The position numbers and the translations under genes were made by a program. A DNA stretch of 55,149 nucleotides from Bacteroidia bacterium. GTDB taxonomy: Bacteria; Bacteroidota; Bacteroidia; Bacteroidales; VadinHA17. Below the pieces are notes generated by a model. It did not search any database. It was not told where the DNA came from and saw only the letters and a program-made list of their open reading frames with translations. The DNA lies in contig JAPLED010000043.1 of the NCBI GenBank assembly GCA_026391475.1, forward strand, positions 1 through 55,149. Direction: 5' to 3'. This document shows, one piece after another, positions 42,884-51,354 of this stretch. How positions within the stretch are numbered: the stretch's first letter is position 1; each line of letters begins with the position of its first letter.

Positions 42884-43545
42884 AAATACAGGTAATTATT
42901 ACCGGAGCGACCGGAATGGTCGGTGAGGGAGTTCTTGAAGAGTCTCTTTTACATCCGGATGTGGAGAAAGTGCTTGTAATAAACAGAAAATCTTGTGGGG
43001 TTACTCATTCCAAATTAACTGAGATCCTGCATACCAATTTTTATGACCTCTCTCCTATTTCAGAACAACTTAAAGATTACAATGCATGTTTTTTCTGTCT
43101 GGGTGTTTCATCGATCGGTATGAAAGAACAGAAATATTATTCATTGACCTACACCCTTACCATGCATATGGCTGAATTACTCTCAAAACTCAATACTGAC
43201 ATGACTTTCTGCTATATATCAGGAGCGGGTACTGATAGCAGTGAAAAGGGGAAAATGAGCTGGGCCCGGGTTAAAGGAAAAACAGAAAATGACCTGATGA
43301 AACTGCCTTTTAAAAAATCTTATGCATTCCGTCCCGGGTTTATGCTGCCTTCTAAAGGAGCAGGAAATGTACATGGGTATTATGCAGTATTCAGATTGCT
43401 TTATCCTGTTTTCAGGGTTTTATTGCCAAAATATGTTTCAACACTGAAGGAACTGGGATTGGCAATGATAAATTCAGTTACAAAGGGATATGAAAAGCCT
43501 GTTCTTGAGGTGCGAGATATTGTCGAACTCGCAAAAAAGTATTGA
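42880..43545 (+). CDS. NAD(P)-binding epimerase-like protein
   Basis: This 221-residue cytosolic protein has an N-terminal Rossmann motif (VIITGATGMVGEGVLEESL) typical of short-chain/atypical dehydrogenases of the HTATIP2-like group. FFCLGVSSIGM, YISGAGTDSSEKGKMSWARV and KSYAFRPGFM follow. The canonical YxxxK is not evident; the Ser-containing SGAGTDSS region plays that part in related proteins. The substrate is unknown. It follows the methyltransferase remnant with an overlapping start. A terminator lies 24 bp downstream. Confidence 0.75.
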   Translation: MKIQVIITGATGMVGEGVLEESLLHPDVEKVLVINRKSCGVTHSKLTEILHTNFYDLSPISEQLKDYNACFFCLGVSSIGMKEQKYYSLTYTLTMHMAELLSKLNTDMTFCYISGAGTDSSEKGKMSWARVKGKTENDLMKLPFKKSYAFRPGFMLPSKGAGNVHGYYAVFRLLYPVFRVLLPKYVSTLKELGLAMINSVTKGYEKPVLEVRDIVELAKKY

Positions 43546-43568
43546 TAGAAAATGGTGGTGTAAAATTG

Positions 43569-43601
43569 CAGGGACACACCATGGCGTGCCCCTGTTTTTT
43601 T
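43569..43601 (+). terminator. intrinsic terminator
   Basis: CAGGGACACACC and GGCGTGCCCCTG form an imperfect hairpin around ATG, with two A/C mismatches, followed by seven T (43595-43601). It closes the transcript that ends with the epimerase-like gene. Confidence 0.7.
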
Positions 43602-43665
43602 CCATACAATCATTGGTTTTAAATTTAATCAGATAAATTTACTAGATCATAAAAAATTCTCTGCG

Positions 43666-45999
43666 ATGAAATTAAAACATATGTTTATTCTCGCTTTCTC
43701 AATCTGCCTGTTATCTTTTAACAGTCTGAAATCTCCCGGCCAGAACTCACCATCAGGTATGAAAATCTGGTTCAATCAGCCTGCTGATAACTGGAACGAT
43801 GCACTTCCCGTGGGTAACGGCAGATTGGGTGCAATGATATTTGGTAGTGTAGAAAAAGAACGGCTTGAATTGAATGAAGAATCTGTATGGACAGGGGAAC
43901 CACGATGGGATGCAAATCCTGATGCCCTGAAGAACCTTCCAAAAGTACGCCAACTTCTCTTTGAAGGAAAATACAAGGAGGCGGAGGCATTGGCACAGAA
44001 AAGCATTCTCGGTAACAAACCACGAACCCCGGTTGCAACCTACCAGGCTCTGGGTGACATTTACCTTGACTTTGGCCCTCAACGTGGCCTGACCAACTAT
44101 CGGCGTGAACTGGATATCGAAGAAGCAGTTGCAAGGGTATCATATACAGCAAATCAGGTAAGTTTTCTACGGGAAGTTTTTTCCAGCTTTCCTGATCAGG
44201 CAATGGTAATCAGACTTACTGCTGACAAAACCGGATCCCTTTCATTTACACTACGTCTATCACGGCAGGGAAATAAAGCACAAGTTGCAGTTTCCGGTAA
44301 TGATATCACGATGAATGAACATGTCGGAGATGGTATTGGAGTGAAAATGGAAGCGCGCCTTAAACTGATTGCTGAAGGAGGAACCGTGAATTCCGGTGGC
44401 GATAGCATCAGGGTGGAAAAAGCAAATAGTGTAACAATATTTCTCACTGCAGCGACTGATTACTTTGGTGCCGATCCCTCAATAACTGCTGCCAGACAAA
44501 TGGCTGCAGCTGTAAGCCACCAGTATGAGGAATTGAAAAAGGCTCATATTGCTGATTATCAGTCACTGTTCAAGAGGGTGGATCTGGATCTTGGATCGAG
44601 TGATGGAAATTACTTTACGACCGATGCCCGTATTGCTGCCATGCAAAATGGTTATGTAGATACTGACCTTATAGAATTATACTATCAGTTTGGCCGTTAT
44701 TTACTTATCAGCAGTTCACGTCCCGGCGACCTGCCTGCTAACCTGCAGGGAATTTGGGCTGATGGTTGGCGTCCCCCATGGAGCGCTGACTACCATATAA
44801 ATATTAACATCCAGATGAATTACTGGCCCTCAGAAATCACCAACCTCGGGGAACTTCAGGAACCCTTCATTGATTTTATTGATGCCCTGCGTCCGAATGC
44901 ACGACGGACTGCAAAGGAGGTTTATGGTATGAAGGGGATCGTTGCACATTACACTACTGACGTCTGGCATTTTACTGAGCCTACAGGAGCTATCAGGTAT
45001 GGAATGTGGCCGATGGGCATTGCCTGGAGCTGCCAGAATATCTGGGACCATTACCAGTTTGTCGGAGACGTGGAATACTTAAGGACCAAGTCATATCCGA
45101 TAATGAAGGAGGCAGCGGAATTTTGTATGGACTGGCTGGTCGTAAATCCAAAAACCGGTTACCTGGTTTCTGGCCCATCAATCTCTCCTGAAAACGCTTT
45201 TAAAATTCCCGGAGGTGGAGGAAATGCCAGTATGGTAATGGGGCCAACCATGGATCACATGATTATCCGCGACCTTTTGCAGAACACTATAAAAGCAAGC
45301 ATTGTTCTTGATACGGATAAGCCCTTCCGGAAACAAATGGAAAAAACTCTTGAAAAACTTGCTCCTACTCAGATAGGTTCAGATGGACGAATTATGGAGT
45401 GGACTGAGGAATTTGAAGAACCGGAACCAGGTCATCGTCATATCTCTCACCTATATGGACTGCATCCTGGAAATCAGATCACACAACAGCATAATGCCGA
45501 ATTTCTTGAAGCTGCCCGAAAAACTATCGATTATCGTCTTGCAAACGGTGGTGGTCATACCGGCTGGAGCCGTGCCTGGATCATCAACTTTTTTGCACGG
45601 TTAAAGGATGGTGATAAGGCTTATGAGAATGTACTTGCATTGTTAAGAAAATCCACACTTAATAATTTGTTTGACAATCATCCGCCATTCCAGATCGACG
45701 GCAACTTCGGAGGTACTGCCGGTATTACTGAAATGCTCCTCCAGAGCCATGCCGGAGAGGTTGAGTTGTTACCTGCCCTACCCTCTGCATGGAAGAAAGG
45801 TTATATTCACGGACTAATGGCACGCGGTGGCTTTGAAGTGGATATTGATTGGGAAAACGGGAAACTGAAACAGGCAAAAATTACCTCAAAACTTGGAAAT
45901 CCTTTAAAGCTGAGTTATGCCGGAAAAGTCATTGAAATAGCAAATACCGAAAAAGGGAAAGCATATCTTTTTGGCGAAGATGTTAAAAGGCTTAACTAA
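43666..45999 (+). CDS. GH95 alpha-L-fucosidase-like enzyme
   Basis: This 777-residue exported protein has the GH95 order: N-terminal beta domain (about 32-290, with [39 protein letters not shown]), an (alpha/alpha)6 barrel (300-690) and a C-terminal beta domain. Active-site stretches are [23 protein letters not shown] (candidate catalytic Glu) and [20 protein letters not shown] (Asp). Known GH95 enzymes remove alpha-1,2-fucose or alpha-L-galactose by inversion. It stands alone after a terminator. The signal peptide is [20 protein letters not shown]. Confidence 0.9.
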   Translation: MKLKHMFILAFSICLLSFNSLKSPGQNSPSGMKIWFNQPADNWNDALPVGNGRLGAMIFGSVEKERLELNEESVWTGEPRWDANPDALKNLPKVRQLLFEGKYKEAEALAQKSILGNKPRTPVATYQALGDIYLDFGPQRGLTNYRRELDIEEAVARVSYTANQVSFLREVFSSFPDQAMVIRLTADKTGSLSFTLRLSRQGNKAQVAVSGNDITMNEHVGDGIGVKMEARLKLIAEGGTVNSGGDSIRVEKANSVTIFLTAATDYFGADPSITAARQMAAAVSHQYEELKKAHIADYQSLFKRVDLDLGSSDGNYFTTDARIAAMQNGYVDTDLIELYYQFGRYLLISSSRPGDLPANLQGIWADGWRPPWSADYHININIQMNYWPSEITNLGELQEPFIDFIDALRPNARRTAKEVYGMKGIVAHYTTDVWHFTEPTGAIRYGMWPMGIAWSCQNIWDHYQFVGDVEYLRTKSYPIMKEAAEFCMDWLVVNPKTGYLVSGPSISPENAFKIPGGGGNASMVMGPTMDHMIIRDLLQNTIKASIVLDTDKPFRKQMEKTLEKLAPTQIGSDGRIMEWTEEFEEPEPGHRHISHLYGLHPGNQITQQHNAEFLEAARKTIDYRLANGGGHTGWSRAWIINFFARLKDGDKAYENVLALLRKSTLNNLFDNHPPFQIDGNFGGTAGITEMLLQSHAGEVELLPALPSAWKKGYIHGLMARGGFEVDIDWENGKLKQAKITSKLGNPLKLSYAGKVIEIANTEKGKAYLFGEDVKRLN

Positions 46000-46086
46000 A
46001 TAATTGAGCAATGAACAAAGTCTTCAGGAGACGAAATAATTTATTCTCTGTCTATAAGAAATTTAATATTAACTGAGAAAAATAAT

Positions 46087-47568
46087 ATGACCGGGAAAAA
46101 ATCGGCAGTGATCATCGGCGCAGGAATAGGAGGTATTGCAACAGCAATTTATCTGGCGAAAAATGGATATAATGTTAACGTATATGAAAAAAACCCGGTA
46201 CCCGGGGGCCGTTGCGGTCAGCTGATACGCGACGGACATCGTTTCGACCTTGGCGCTACCATGCTCATGATGCCGGGCATTTATCGCGAGGTATTTCAGT
46301 CACTTGGAATTCCTCTCTTCGAAAATAATGATATAAAACAACTGGAAGACCTCTATAAAATATATTTTGACAATAATGAAGTTATTGCTTTTTCTCCGGA
46401 TAAAAATAAAATGAAAATCCAGCTTGAAAAAATCGAACCGGGAAGTTTTGAAAAATCACAAAAATATGTTTCAGCCGGGTATGAGATTTTTCAATTAGGT
46501 ATTAATAAGCTGATCGGACGCAATTTCGATAATCTCTTTCAGTTTGCCAACTTTAAAAATGTAGGCATGCTGATAAAACTCAAGACATATATTTCCAATT
46601 ACAGATATGTAAAAAAATTCTTCCGGTATCCCCATTTAAGGATGGCTTATACTTTTCAGAATATCTACGTCGGGCAGAGTCCTTTTAATTCCCCGGCTCT
46701 CTTCTCTATGGTTCCGGCTGCCGAACTGACCGAAGGTTCATTCTTCCCTATTGGAGGGATGTTCAATCTCGTTGAGAGATTATTGTCTGAGGCTAAGTCA
46801 TCAGGAGTTCAGTTCCATTATAATAAGCCAGTTAAAAATATCAGAGTGAAGGGGAAAAAGGCTGAAAGTGTTGTTCTTGACGACGGGTCTGAAATAAGGG
46901 CAGATATTATCGTTGCAAACGCAGATCTTCCGTATGTCTATCGCAAATTACTTCCTGACAGAGGAAAGTCGAAAAGGCTTGACAGGATGAAATATTCATG
47001 TTCTGCAATCTGCTACCACTGGGGCCTCGACAAGGTCTATCCTCAACTCGGGCACCATAGTGTTTTCCTCTCCGATGGATTCCGGGAGGGCCTCGACCGC
47101 ATTTTCAAAGACAAATCTGTCAGCGATCATCCAAGTTTTTATGTGCATGCTCCTGCCAGGACAGATCCCTCGGCTGCCCCACAAAATCAGGATACACTTT
47201 CAGTTATTGTAGGTGCCGGACATATAGATAAGAATAAAAAACAGGACTGGGATGATATGAAGAAAAAAACACGGACTGCTGTTATTCAGAGGCTTAAACA
47301 GCTGGGACTGAAAGATCTTGATGAGCACATTAAATTTGAAATCTGCTACACACCTGAAAACTGGGAGAGTGCTTGTAATATCTCCAGGGGCTCTGTGTTC
47401 GGGAGTCTGGCTCATAACATTTTTCAGATGGGCTATTTCCGTCCTCACAATAATCATAGTCGCTACAAAAACCTTTTCTTTGTAGGTGGCAGTACTCACC
47501 CCGGTAACGGAATACCAAATGTTTTGTTATCAGCTAAGCTTACAACTGAACGGATCCTGAATAAATAA
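46087..47568 (+). CDS. crtI: phytoene desaturase (CrtI family)
   Basis: This 493-residue flavoprotein starts with a dinucleotide-binding motif (IIGAGIGGIATAIYLAKNGY, then VYEKNPVPGGRCG). It ends with the carotenoid desaturase signature FFVGGSTHPGNGIPNVLLSA. It desaturates phytoene, or a C30 analogue, towards coloured carotenes at the membrane. The next gene, 18 bp downstream, is the matching phytoene synthase-like gene, so the two form a short carotenoid operon. Cyclase or hydroxylase genes are not seen nearby. Confidence 0.9.
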   Translation: MTGKKSAVIIGAGIGGIATAIYLAKNGYNVNVYEKNPVPGGRCGQLIRDGHRFDLGATMLMMPGIYREVFQSLGIPLFENNDIKQLEDLYKIYFDNNEVIAFSPDKNKMKIQLEKIEPGSFEKSQKYVSAGYEIFQLGINKLIGRNFDNLFQFANFKNVGMLIKLKTYISNYRYVKKFFRYPHLRMAYTFQNIYVGQSPFNSPALFSMVPAAELTEGSFFPIGGMFNLVERLLSEAKSSGVQFHYNKPVKNIRVKGKKAESVVLDDGSEIRADIIVANADLPYVYRKLLPDRGKSKRLDRMKYSCSAICYHWGLDKVYPQLGHHSVFLSDGFREGLDRIFKDKSVSDHPSFYVHAPARTDPSAAPQNQDTLSVIVGAGHIDKNKKQDWDDMKKKTRTAVIQRLKQLGLKDLDEHIKFEICYTPENWESACNISRGSVFGSLAHNIFQMGYFRPHNNHSRYKNLFFVGGSTHPGNGIPNVLLSAKLTTERILNK

Positions 47569-47586
47569 AATAACTGACAGAAATTA

Positions 47587-48522
47587 ATGAATTCACAAAG
47601 GGATAAGTTTTTAGAGATATTCAATTCGATTGATTTTCATCAGATTATAAATCATCCGAATATACTTATTGCTGCCAATTTCTGGGATGCGGAGAGATAC
47701 TGTGCTGCAAAAATATGTTATAAATTCATGCGGGCTATCGATGATCTGATCGATAACCACAAAGCAAAAAACAAACTGATTGCTGCTGATGAAAGGGAGG
47801 AATTCGTAGCCAATGTTGATGATTGGCTTAGAATGATCATTATTTCAAAAAAGTGTAATCCACTTCAGGGAGAACTGATTGAAATCATTGAAAAATTCAG
47901 AATCCCTTTGTGGCCGATGGAAGCCTTTGCAAAATCGATGATCTACGATATTAACAACGACGGATTCCCTACACTGAATGCCTTTCTTGAGTATGCACAA
48001 GGAGCATCAGTTGCTCCTGCTGCAATCTTTGTCCATTTAAACGGACTAAAAAAAGAAAGCGGCATTTATGAAAATCCTCCATTTGATGTAAAATGGGCCG
48101 CAACACCATGTGCTGTCTTCAGTTACCTGGTACACATTATTCGCGATTTCCAGAAAGATCAGCTAAACAATCTAAGCTATTTCGCTGATGATCTGATTAT
48201 TAAAAACGGCCTGAGCAAAAATGATCTGCGTGAATTCGCTGAAGAGAAACCGGTTGACAGTAAATTCCGCAACCTTATAAAACAATATTATTTACTGGCC
48301 GATGAATACCGCCTGAAGACTTATGATGTAATAAAAGAAATCAGACCTTTACTGGAACCCAGGTACCAGTTAAGTCTCGAAATCATATTCGGTCTCTACC
48401 TTATGGTGTTTGAGAGGATCGATGTCCGGAAGGGAAGATTCACAACTGAAGAGCTTAATCCAACACCGGAAGAGACAAAAGAAAGGGTATATAAAACTAT
48501 AATGAATTTCGAAATCAGTTAA
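47587..48522 (+). CDS. squalene/phytoene synthase family protein
   Basis: This 311-residue helical protein has the two Asp-rich motifs of head-to-head prenyl synthases: DDLID (residues 52-56) and RDFQKD (186-191). YKFMRAIDDLID and AYAQGA-like EYAQGASVAPAAIF fit the family. It joins two prenyl diphosphates into phytoene or a related C30 chain. Next to crtI it is best read as phytoene synthase. The family also includes squalene and hopanoid synthases, so the chain length is not fixed by sequence alone. Confidence 0.8.
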   Translation: MNSQRDKFLEIFNSIDFHQIINHPNILIAANFWDAERYCAAKICYKFMRAIDDLIDNHKAKNKLIAADEREEFVANVDDWLRMIIISKKCNPLQGELIEIIEKFRIPLWPMEAFAKSMIYDINNDGFPTLNAFLEYAQGASVAPAAIFVHLNGLKKESGIYENPPFDVKWAATPCAVFSYLVHIIRDFQKDQLNNLSYFADDLIIKNGLSKNDLREFAEEKPVDSKFRNLIKQYYLLADEYRLKTYDVIKEIRPLLEPRYQLSLEIIFGLYLMVFERIDVRKGRFTTEELNPTPEETKERVYKTIMNFEIS

Positions 48523-48552
48523 TACATATTTACCACTATCCCAAGGGGATAT

Positions 48553-48640
48553 CTAAAAAGCTGGATTAACCACCCCGTCATGACCCTGCGGGCATGACAC
48601 CCCTGACCGAAGCGTCAGGGGGAGGTGGCGGGCTTTTTAG
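48553..48640. repeat. branched inverted-repeat element
   Basis: Four nested pairings give a three-way junction. The outer stem is CTAAAAAGC (48553-48561) with GCTTTTTAG (48632-48640), then CCACC (48570-48574) with GGTGG (48624-48628). Inside are two perfect hairpins: GTCATG (48577-48582) with CATGAC (48593-48598) around CCCTGCGGG, and CCCCTGAC (48600-48607) with GTCAGGGG (48614-48621). It lies between the carotenoid pair and the GH28-like gene, and could act as a bidirectional terminator or be a small palindromic mobile repeat. Confidence 0.7.
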
Positions 48641-48670
48641 AAACCTCCAGAAATTAAAAATTATATTATA

Positions 48671-50383
48671 ATGAAAAAACTCCTCCTTTCCTTTCTTCTC
48701 TTTTTACCATTTACATGTTTTGCCGCTGAGAAAGATAATGTCTTCCTCTTTTCCTATTTCAAAGGAAACGGAGAGGATGGCCTGCATCTGGCATTTAGCA
48801 TGGATGGTGTAAGACATGGAACCGTTTTTCAGGTCAGCGGGAAAATTCTTTCTGGATTACAGAACATTGTCACTGTTCCTGATCAGCAACAGGTCAAATC
48901 CATTTCAAAGATATCCGGCACTTTTTTCAATGTTAAAGATTTCGGAGCAAAAGGCGACAGTTCAGCTTTCGATACTGATGCAATTAACAAAGCAATCGAT
49001 GCTGCTGCAACTGAGGGAGGCGGTACAATCTATTTCCCGGCCGGGGAATATTTAAGTTTCTCAATCCGCTTGAAAAGCAATATCACACTTTTTCTTGATA
49101 ATGGTGCAGTATTGATTGCTGCTGATCCAAATCAGGGAAAAGGCGGATATGACGCTCCGGAACCCAACGAATGGGACAAATTCCAGGACTTTGGCCATAG
49201 CCACTGGCATAACAGCCTCATCTGGGGAGAGAATCTACAGAACATTTCCATTATAGGTCACGGACTGATTGATGGAAAAGGGCTCACCCGGTCAGGCAAT
49301 ACAAAAGAGGGAATTGCGAATAAAGCCATTGCCCTGAAACTGTGTCGAAATGTTATTCTGAAAGATTTCTCAATACTGACAGGCGGACATTTTTGCCTTT
49401 TAGCCACAGGAGTTGATAACCTCACAATTGATAATTTAAAATCAGATACCAACCGCGATGGTTTCGATATTGATTGCTGCCGCTACGTTCACATATCAAA
49501 TTGCAGCGTGAATTCCCCGTTTGATGATGCAATTGTATTAAAAAGTTCCTATGCTCTGGGCTTTGCACAACTGACAGAGGATGTGACAATAACCAATTGT
49601 TCTGTAAGTGGTTTTGATATAGGGACTTTCCTGAATGGAACCTATAAACGTGAAAATGCTGGAAGGGTTCCTGACAGAGGTGTCGTTACCGGAAGGATTA
49701 AATTCGGTACAGAATCTAACGGAGGATTCAGGAATATTGTAATTTCCAACTGTACATTTGAATTCTGCCGTGGTCTTGCACTTGAAACGGTAGATGGTGG
49801 AATACTGGAAGACATATCAATCTCGAACATCACCATGCGCGATGTTATGGGTGCTCCTTTCTTCATGCGGTTAGGTTCCCGTATGAGAGGTCCTGCCGGA
49901 ACACCTGTTGGTAAACTCAGAAGAATTAACATAAGTAATGTTGTTGCATATGGTGCAAATCCCGATTTTGCATCTCTTCTCCTCGGAATACCCGGATATG
50001 ATATTGAGGATGTTAAAATGGATAATATTACCATTCTTGTGAAAGGAGGGGCACCGAAAGAGCAGGCTGCTCTTATTGTACCGGAAAAGGAAAATGCTTA
50101 TCCCGACCCACAGGAATTCGGTAAAATTCCTGCTTATGGTTTTTTTATCCGTCATGCGAAAAATATTACCATGACAAATGTCGAATTGAAGCTTGAGAAT
50201 GAAGATTCAAGACCGCCTTTCATTCTTGAAGATGTTAAGGGAGCAACATTTATAAATGTCAGGGTTCCTCATGGCGATGGGGTTCCTTCTTTTGTCCTTA
50301 AAAATGTTTCAGATTTCAGGACAATAAATTGCGGTAATTTGGCTGATAAAAAAATTGATAAAGCTGGTGATGTGAAATTCTAA
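48671..50383 (+). CDS. GH28-like pectin glycosidase with GH43-like N-terminal scrap
   Basis: This 570-residue exported protein has a signal peptide (1-19). A short segment follows (about 22-50: FLFSYFKGNGEDGLHLAFSM, then DG) that looks like the first blade of a GH43-type propeller. The GH28-like beta-helix runs from about 85 to 560 (FNVKDFGAKGDSSAFDTDAI). Active-site features are NRDGFDID (Asp263), FDDAIVLKSS (Asp285, Asp286) and GRIKFGTESNG (Arg342, Lys344). The GHG motif of true polygalacturonases is absent, which fits the rhamnogalacturonidase-like branch. The propeller scrap is too short to be catalytic. Confidence is good for the fold, moderate for the substrate. Confidence 0.8.
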   Translation: MKKLLLSFLLFLPFTCFAAEKDNVFLFSYFKGNGEDGLHLAFSMDGVRHGTVFQVSGKILSGLQNIVTVPDQQQVKSISKISGTFFNVKDFGAKGDSSAFDTDAINKAIDAAATEGGGTIYFPAGEYLSFSIRLKSNITLFLDNGAVLIAADPNQGKGGYDAPEPNEWDKFQDFGHSHWHNSLIWGENLQNISIIGHGLIDGKGLTRSGNTKEGIANKAIALKLCRNVILKDFSILTGGHFCLLATGVDNLTIDNLKSDTNRDGFDIDCCRYVHISNCSVNSPFDDAIVLKSSYALGFAQLTEDVTITNCSVSGFDIGTFLNGTYKRENAGRVPDRGVVTGRIKFGTESNGGFRNIVISNCTFEFCRGLALETVDGGILEDISISNITMRDVMGAPFFMRLGSRMRGPAGTPVGKLRRINISNVVAYGANPDFASLLLGIPGYDIEDVKMDNITILVKGGAPKEQAALIVPEKENAYPDPQEFGKIPAYGFFIRHAKNITMTNVELKLENEDSRPPFILEDVKGATFINVRVPHGDGVPSFVLKNVSDFRTINCGNLADKKIDKAGDVKF

Positions 50384-50677
50384 ATAGGGTCAATATTGAT
50401 TGCAGCTGCCGTTGCTGAAGGGATTAAATCATTAAAAGGGAGTAAACTGAAAAAATACCTTTTAAAATAAAAAGACCTAATTGCATACCGGACAGATTCG
50501 ATTCCGGACCAGACAGATTCAATTCCAGACTTGGAAGATCCTTCCCGGCAACCGTAAGAGGGCATTGCATGGGTGGCAGACCTTAAAATTGGCTTTCGCC
50601 CAACATAGAAAAGTATTCATTCATTATACGACACGTTGAATTACTAAACAAGAGTATTTAATACGGAAAACGGTTTG

Positions 50678-50685
50678 TAACTTTG
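50678..50685 (+). promoter_or_regulatory. possible -7 element of the heme-copper operon
   Basis: TAACTTTG matches TAnnTTTG. No TTTG lies 19 bp upstream, so an activator or an alternative sigma factor may be needed. The leader to the start codon would be about 60 bp. Confidence 0.4.
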
Positions 50686-50743
50686 GTAGATTAGATTTAC
50701 AACGAGTAACCAAATAAAATTAACTAAACCAGCATTTACAAAA

Positions 50744-50751
50744 AAGGAGGT
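50744..50751 (+). promoter_or_regulatory. strong Shine-Dalgarno site
   Basis: AAGGAGGT lies 3 bp before the ATG at 50755. It is a perfect match to the anti-Shine-Dalgarno sequence, which is rare in this window and in Bacteroidota in general. It fixes the start of the subunit II-like gene. Confidence 0.7.
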
Positions 50752-50754
50752 ATT

Positions 50755-51321
50755 ATGGTAGATTCAACCGTGGTTATTAACGGACAAACACTGGCTTACA
50801 CGTTTTACTGTATCGTTCTTATCTTGCTTATGGCATGGTTTGCCTATAAGGTTACAAAAGGTGGTAGCGGTACATTTGTTAAGCCTGCAATATTCTACAC
50901 TTTTGTCGGATTTCTGACAGTTCTGGGAGTATCATTACACATTATAACCTATAATACAATTCCCTGGGCTGAGATGGATCTCAACAGAGCTAACTACACC
51001 CCCGACAAAACCTTTGTCATCACAGTGCAGGATCACAAGTTTACCTTGCCATCAAACAAAATGATTATCGATCTGAACGACAAGGTTTTATTTGATGTAA
51101 AATCAAACGATCTTACTTATGGTTTTGGGTTATTCCGCAGCGACAATACGATGATGTTCCAGATGCAGGTTGTTCCTGGTCATCGGAACGACATCCTTTG
51201 GCATTTTACAAAACCTGGGGTTTACACCATCCGGTCAACTGAGTACTCTGGTCCCAAAGGAGTATTTATGATTGAAAAGGATGTTGTTGAAGTTGTTGAC
51301 CCTCGCGGAATCATCAAATAA
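50755..51321 (+). CDS. CuA-less subunit II-like cupredoxin of a heme-copper enzyme
   Basis: This 188-residue protein has two membrane helices (about 13-31 and 45-66), then a periplasmic cupredoxin domain like cytochrome oxidase subunit II. The CuA site, normally CxxxCxxxHxxM with an earlier His, reads STEYSGPKGVFM: Ser161 and Ser165 replace the cysteines, Gly169 the His, Met172 remains. The earlier His is Tyr122 (SNDLTYGF). It therefore cannot carry CuA and probably serves as a structural or quinol-facing subunit. The next gene, 33 bp on, is the catalytic subunit. Confidence 0.8.
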   Translation: MVDSTVVINGQTLAYTFYCIVLILLMAWFAYKVTKGGSGTFVKPAIFYTFVGFLTVLGVSLHIITYNTIPWAEMDLNRANYTPDKTFVITVQDHKFTLPSNKMIIDLNDKVLFDVKSNDLTYGFGLFRSDNTMMFQMQVVPGHRNDILWHFTKPGVYTIRSTEYSGPKGVFMIEKDVVEVVDPRGIIK

Positions 51322-51354
51322 TTAACCAATTGTCAAACGAAAAAATAACCCGAT

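Larger units (their letters stand above)
50384..50754. other. intergenic region before the heme-copper operon
   Basis: This 371-bp gap holds a stem (TTAAAAGG, then CCTTTTAA, about 50434-50466) that may end the GH28-like transcript. Two 21-bp direct repeats follow (GACAGATTCGATTCCGGAC at 50491, GACAGATTCAATTCCAGAC at 50512). TAACTTTG at 50678-50685 fits the Bacteroidota -7 element, 69 bp before the start of the next gene. No gene was seen. Confidence 0.5.
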
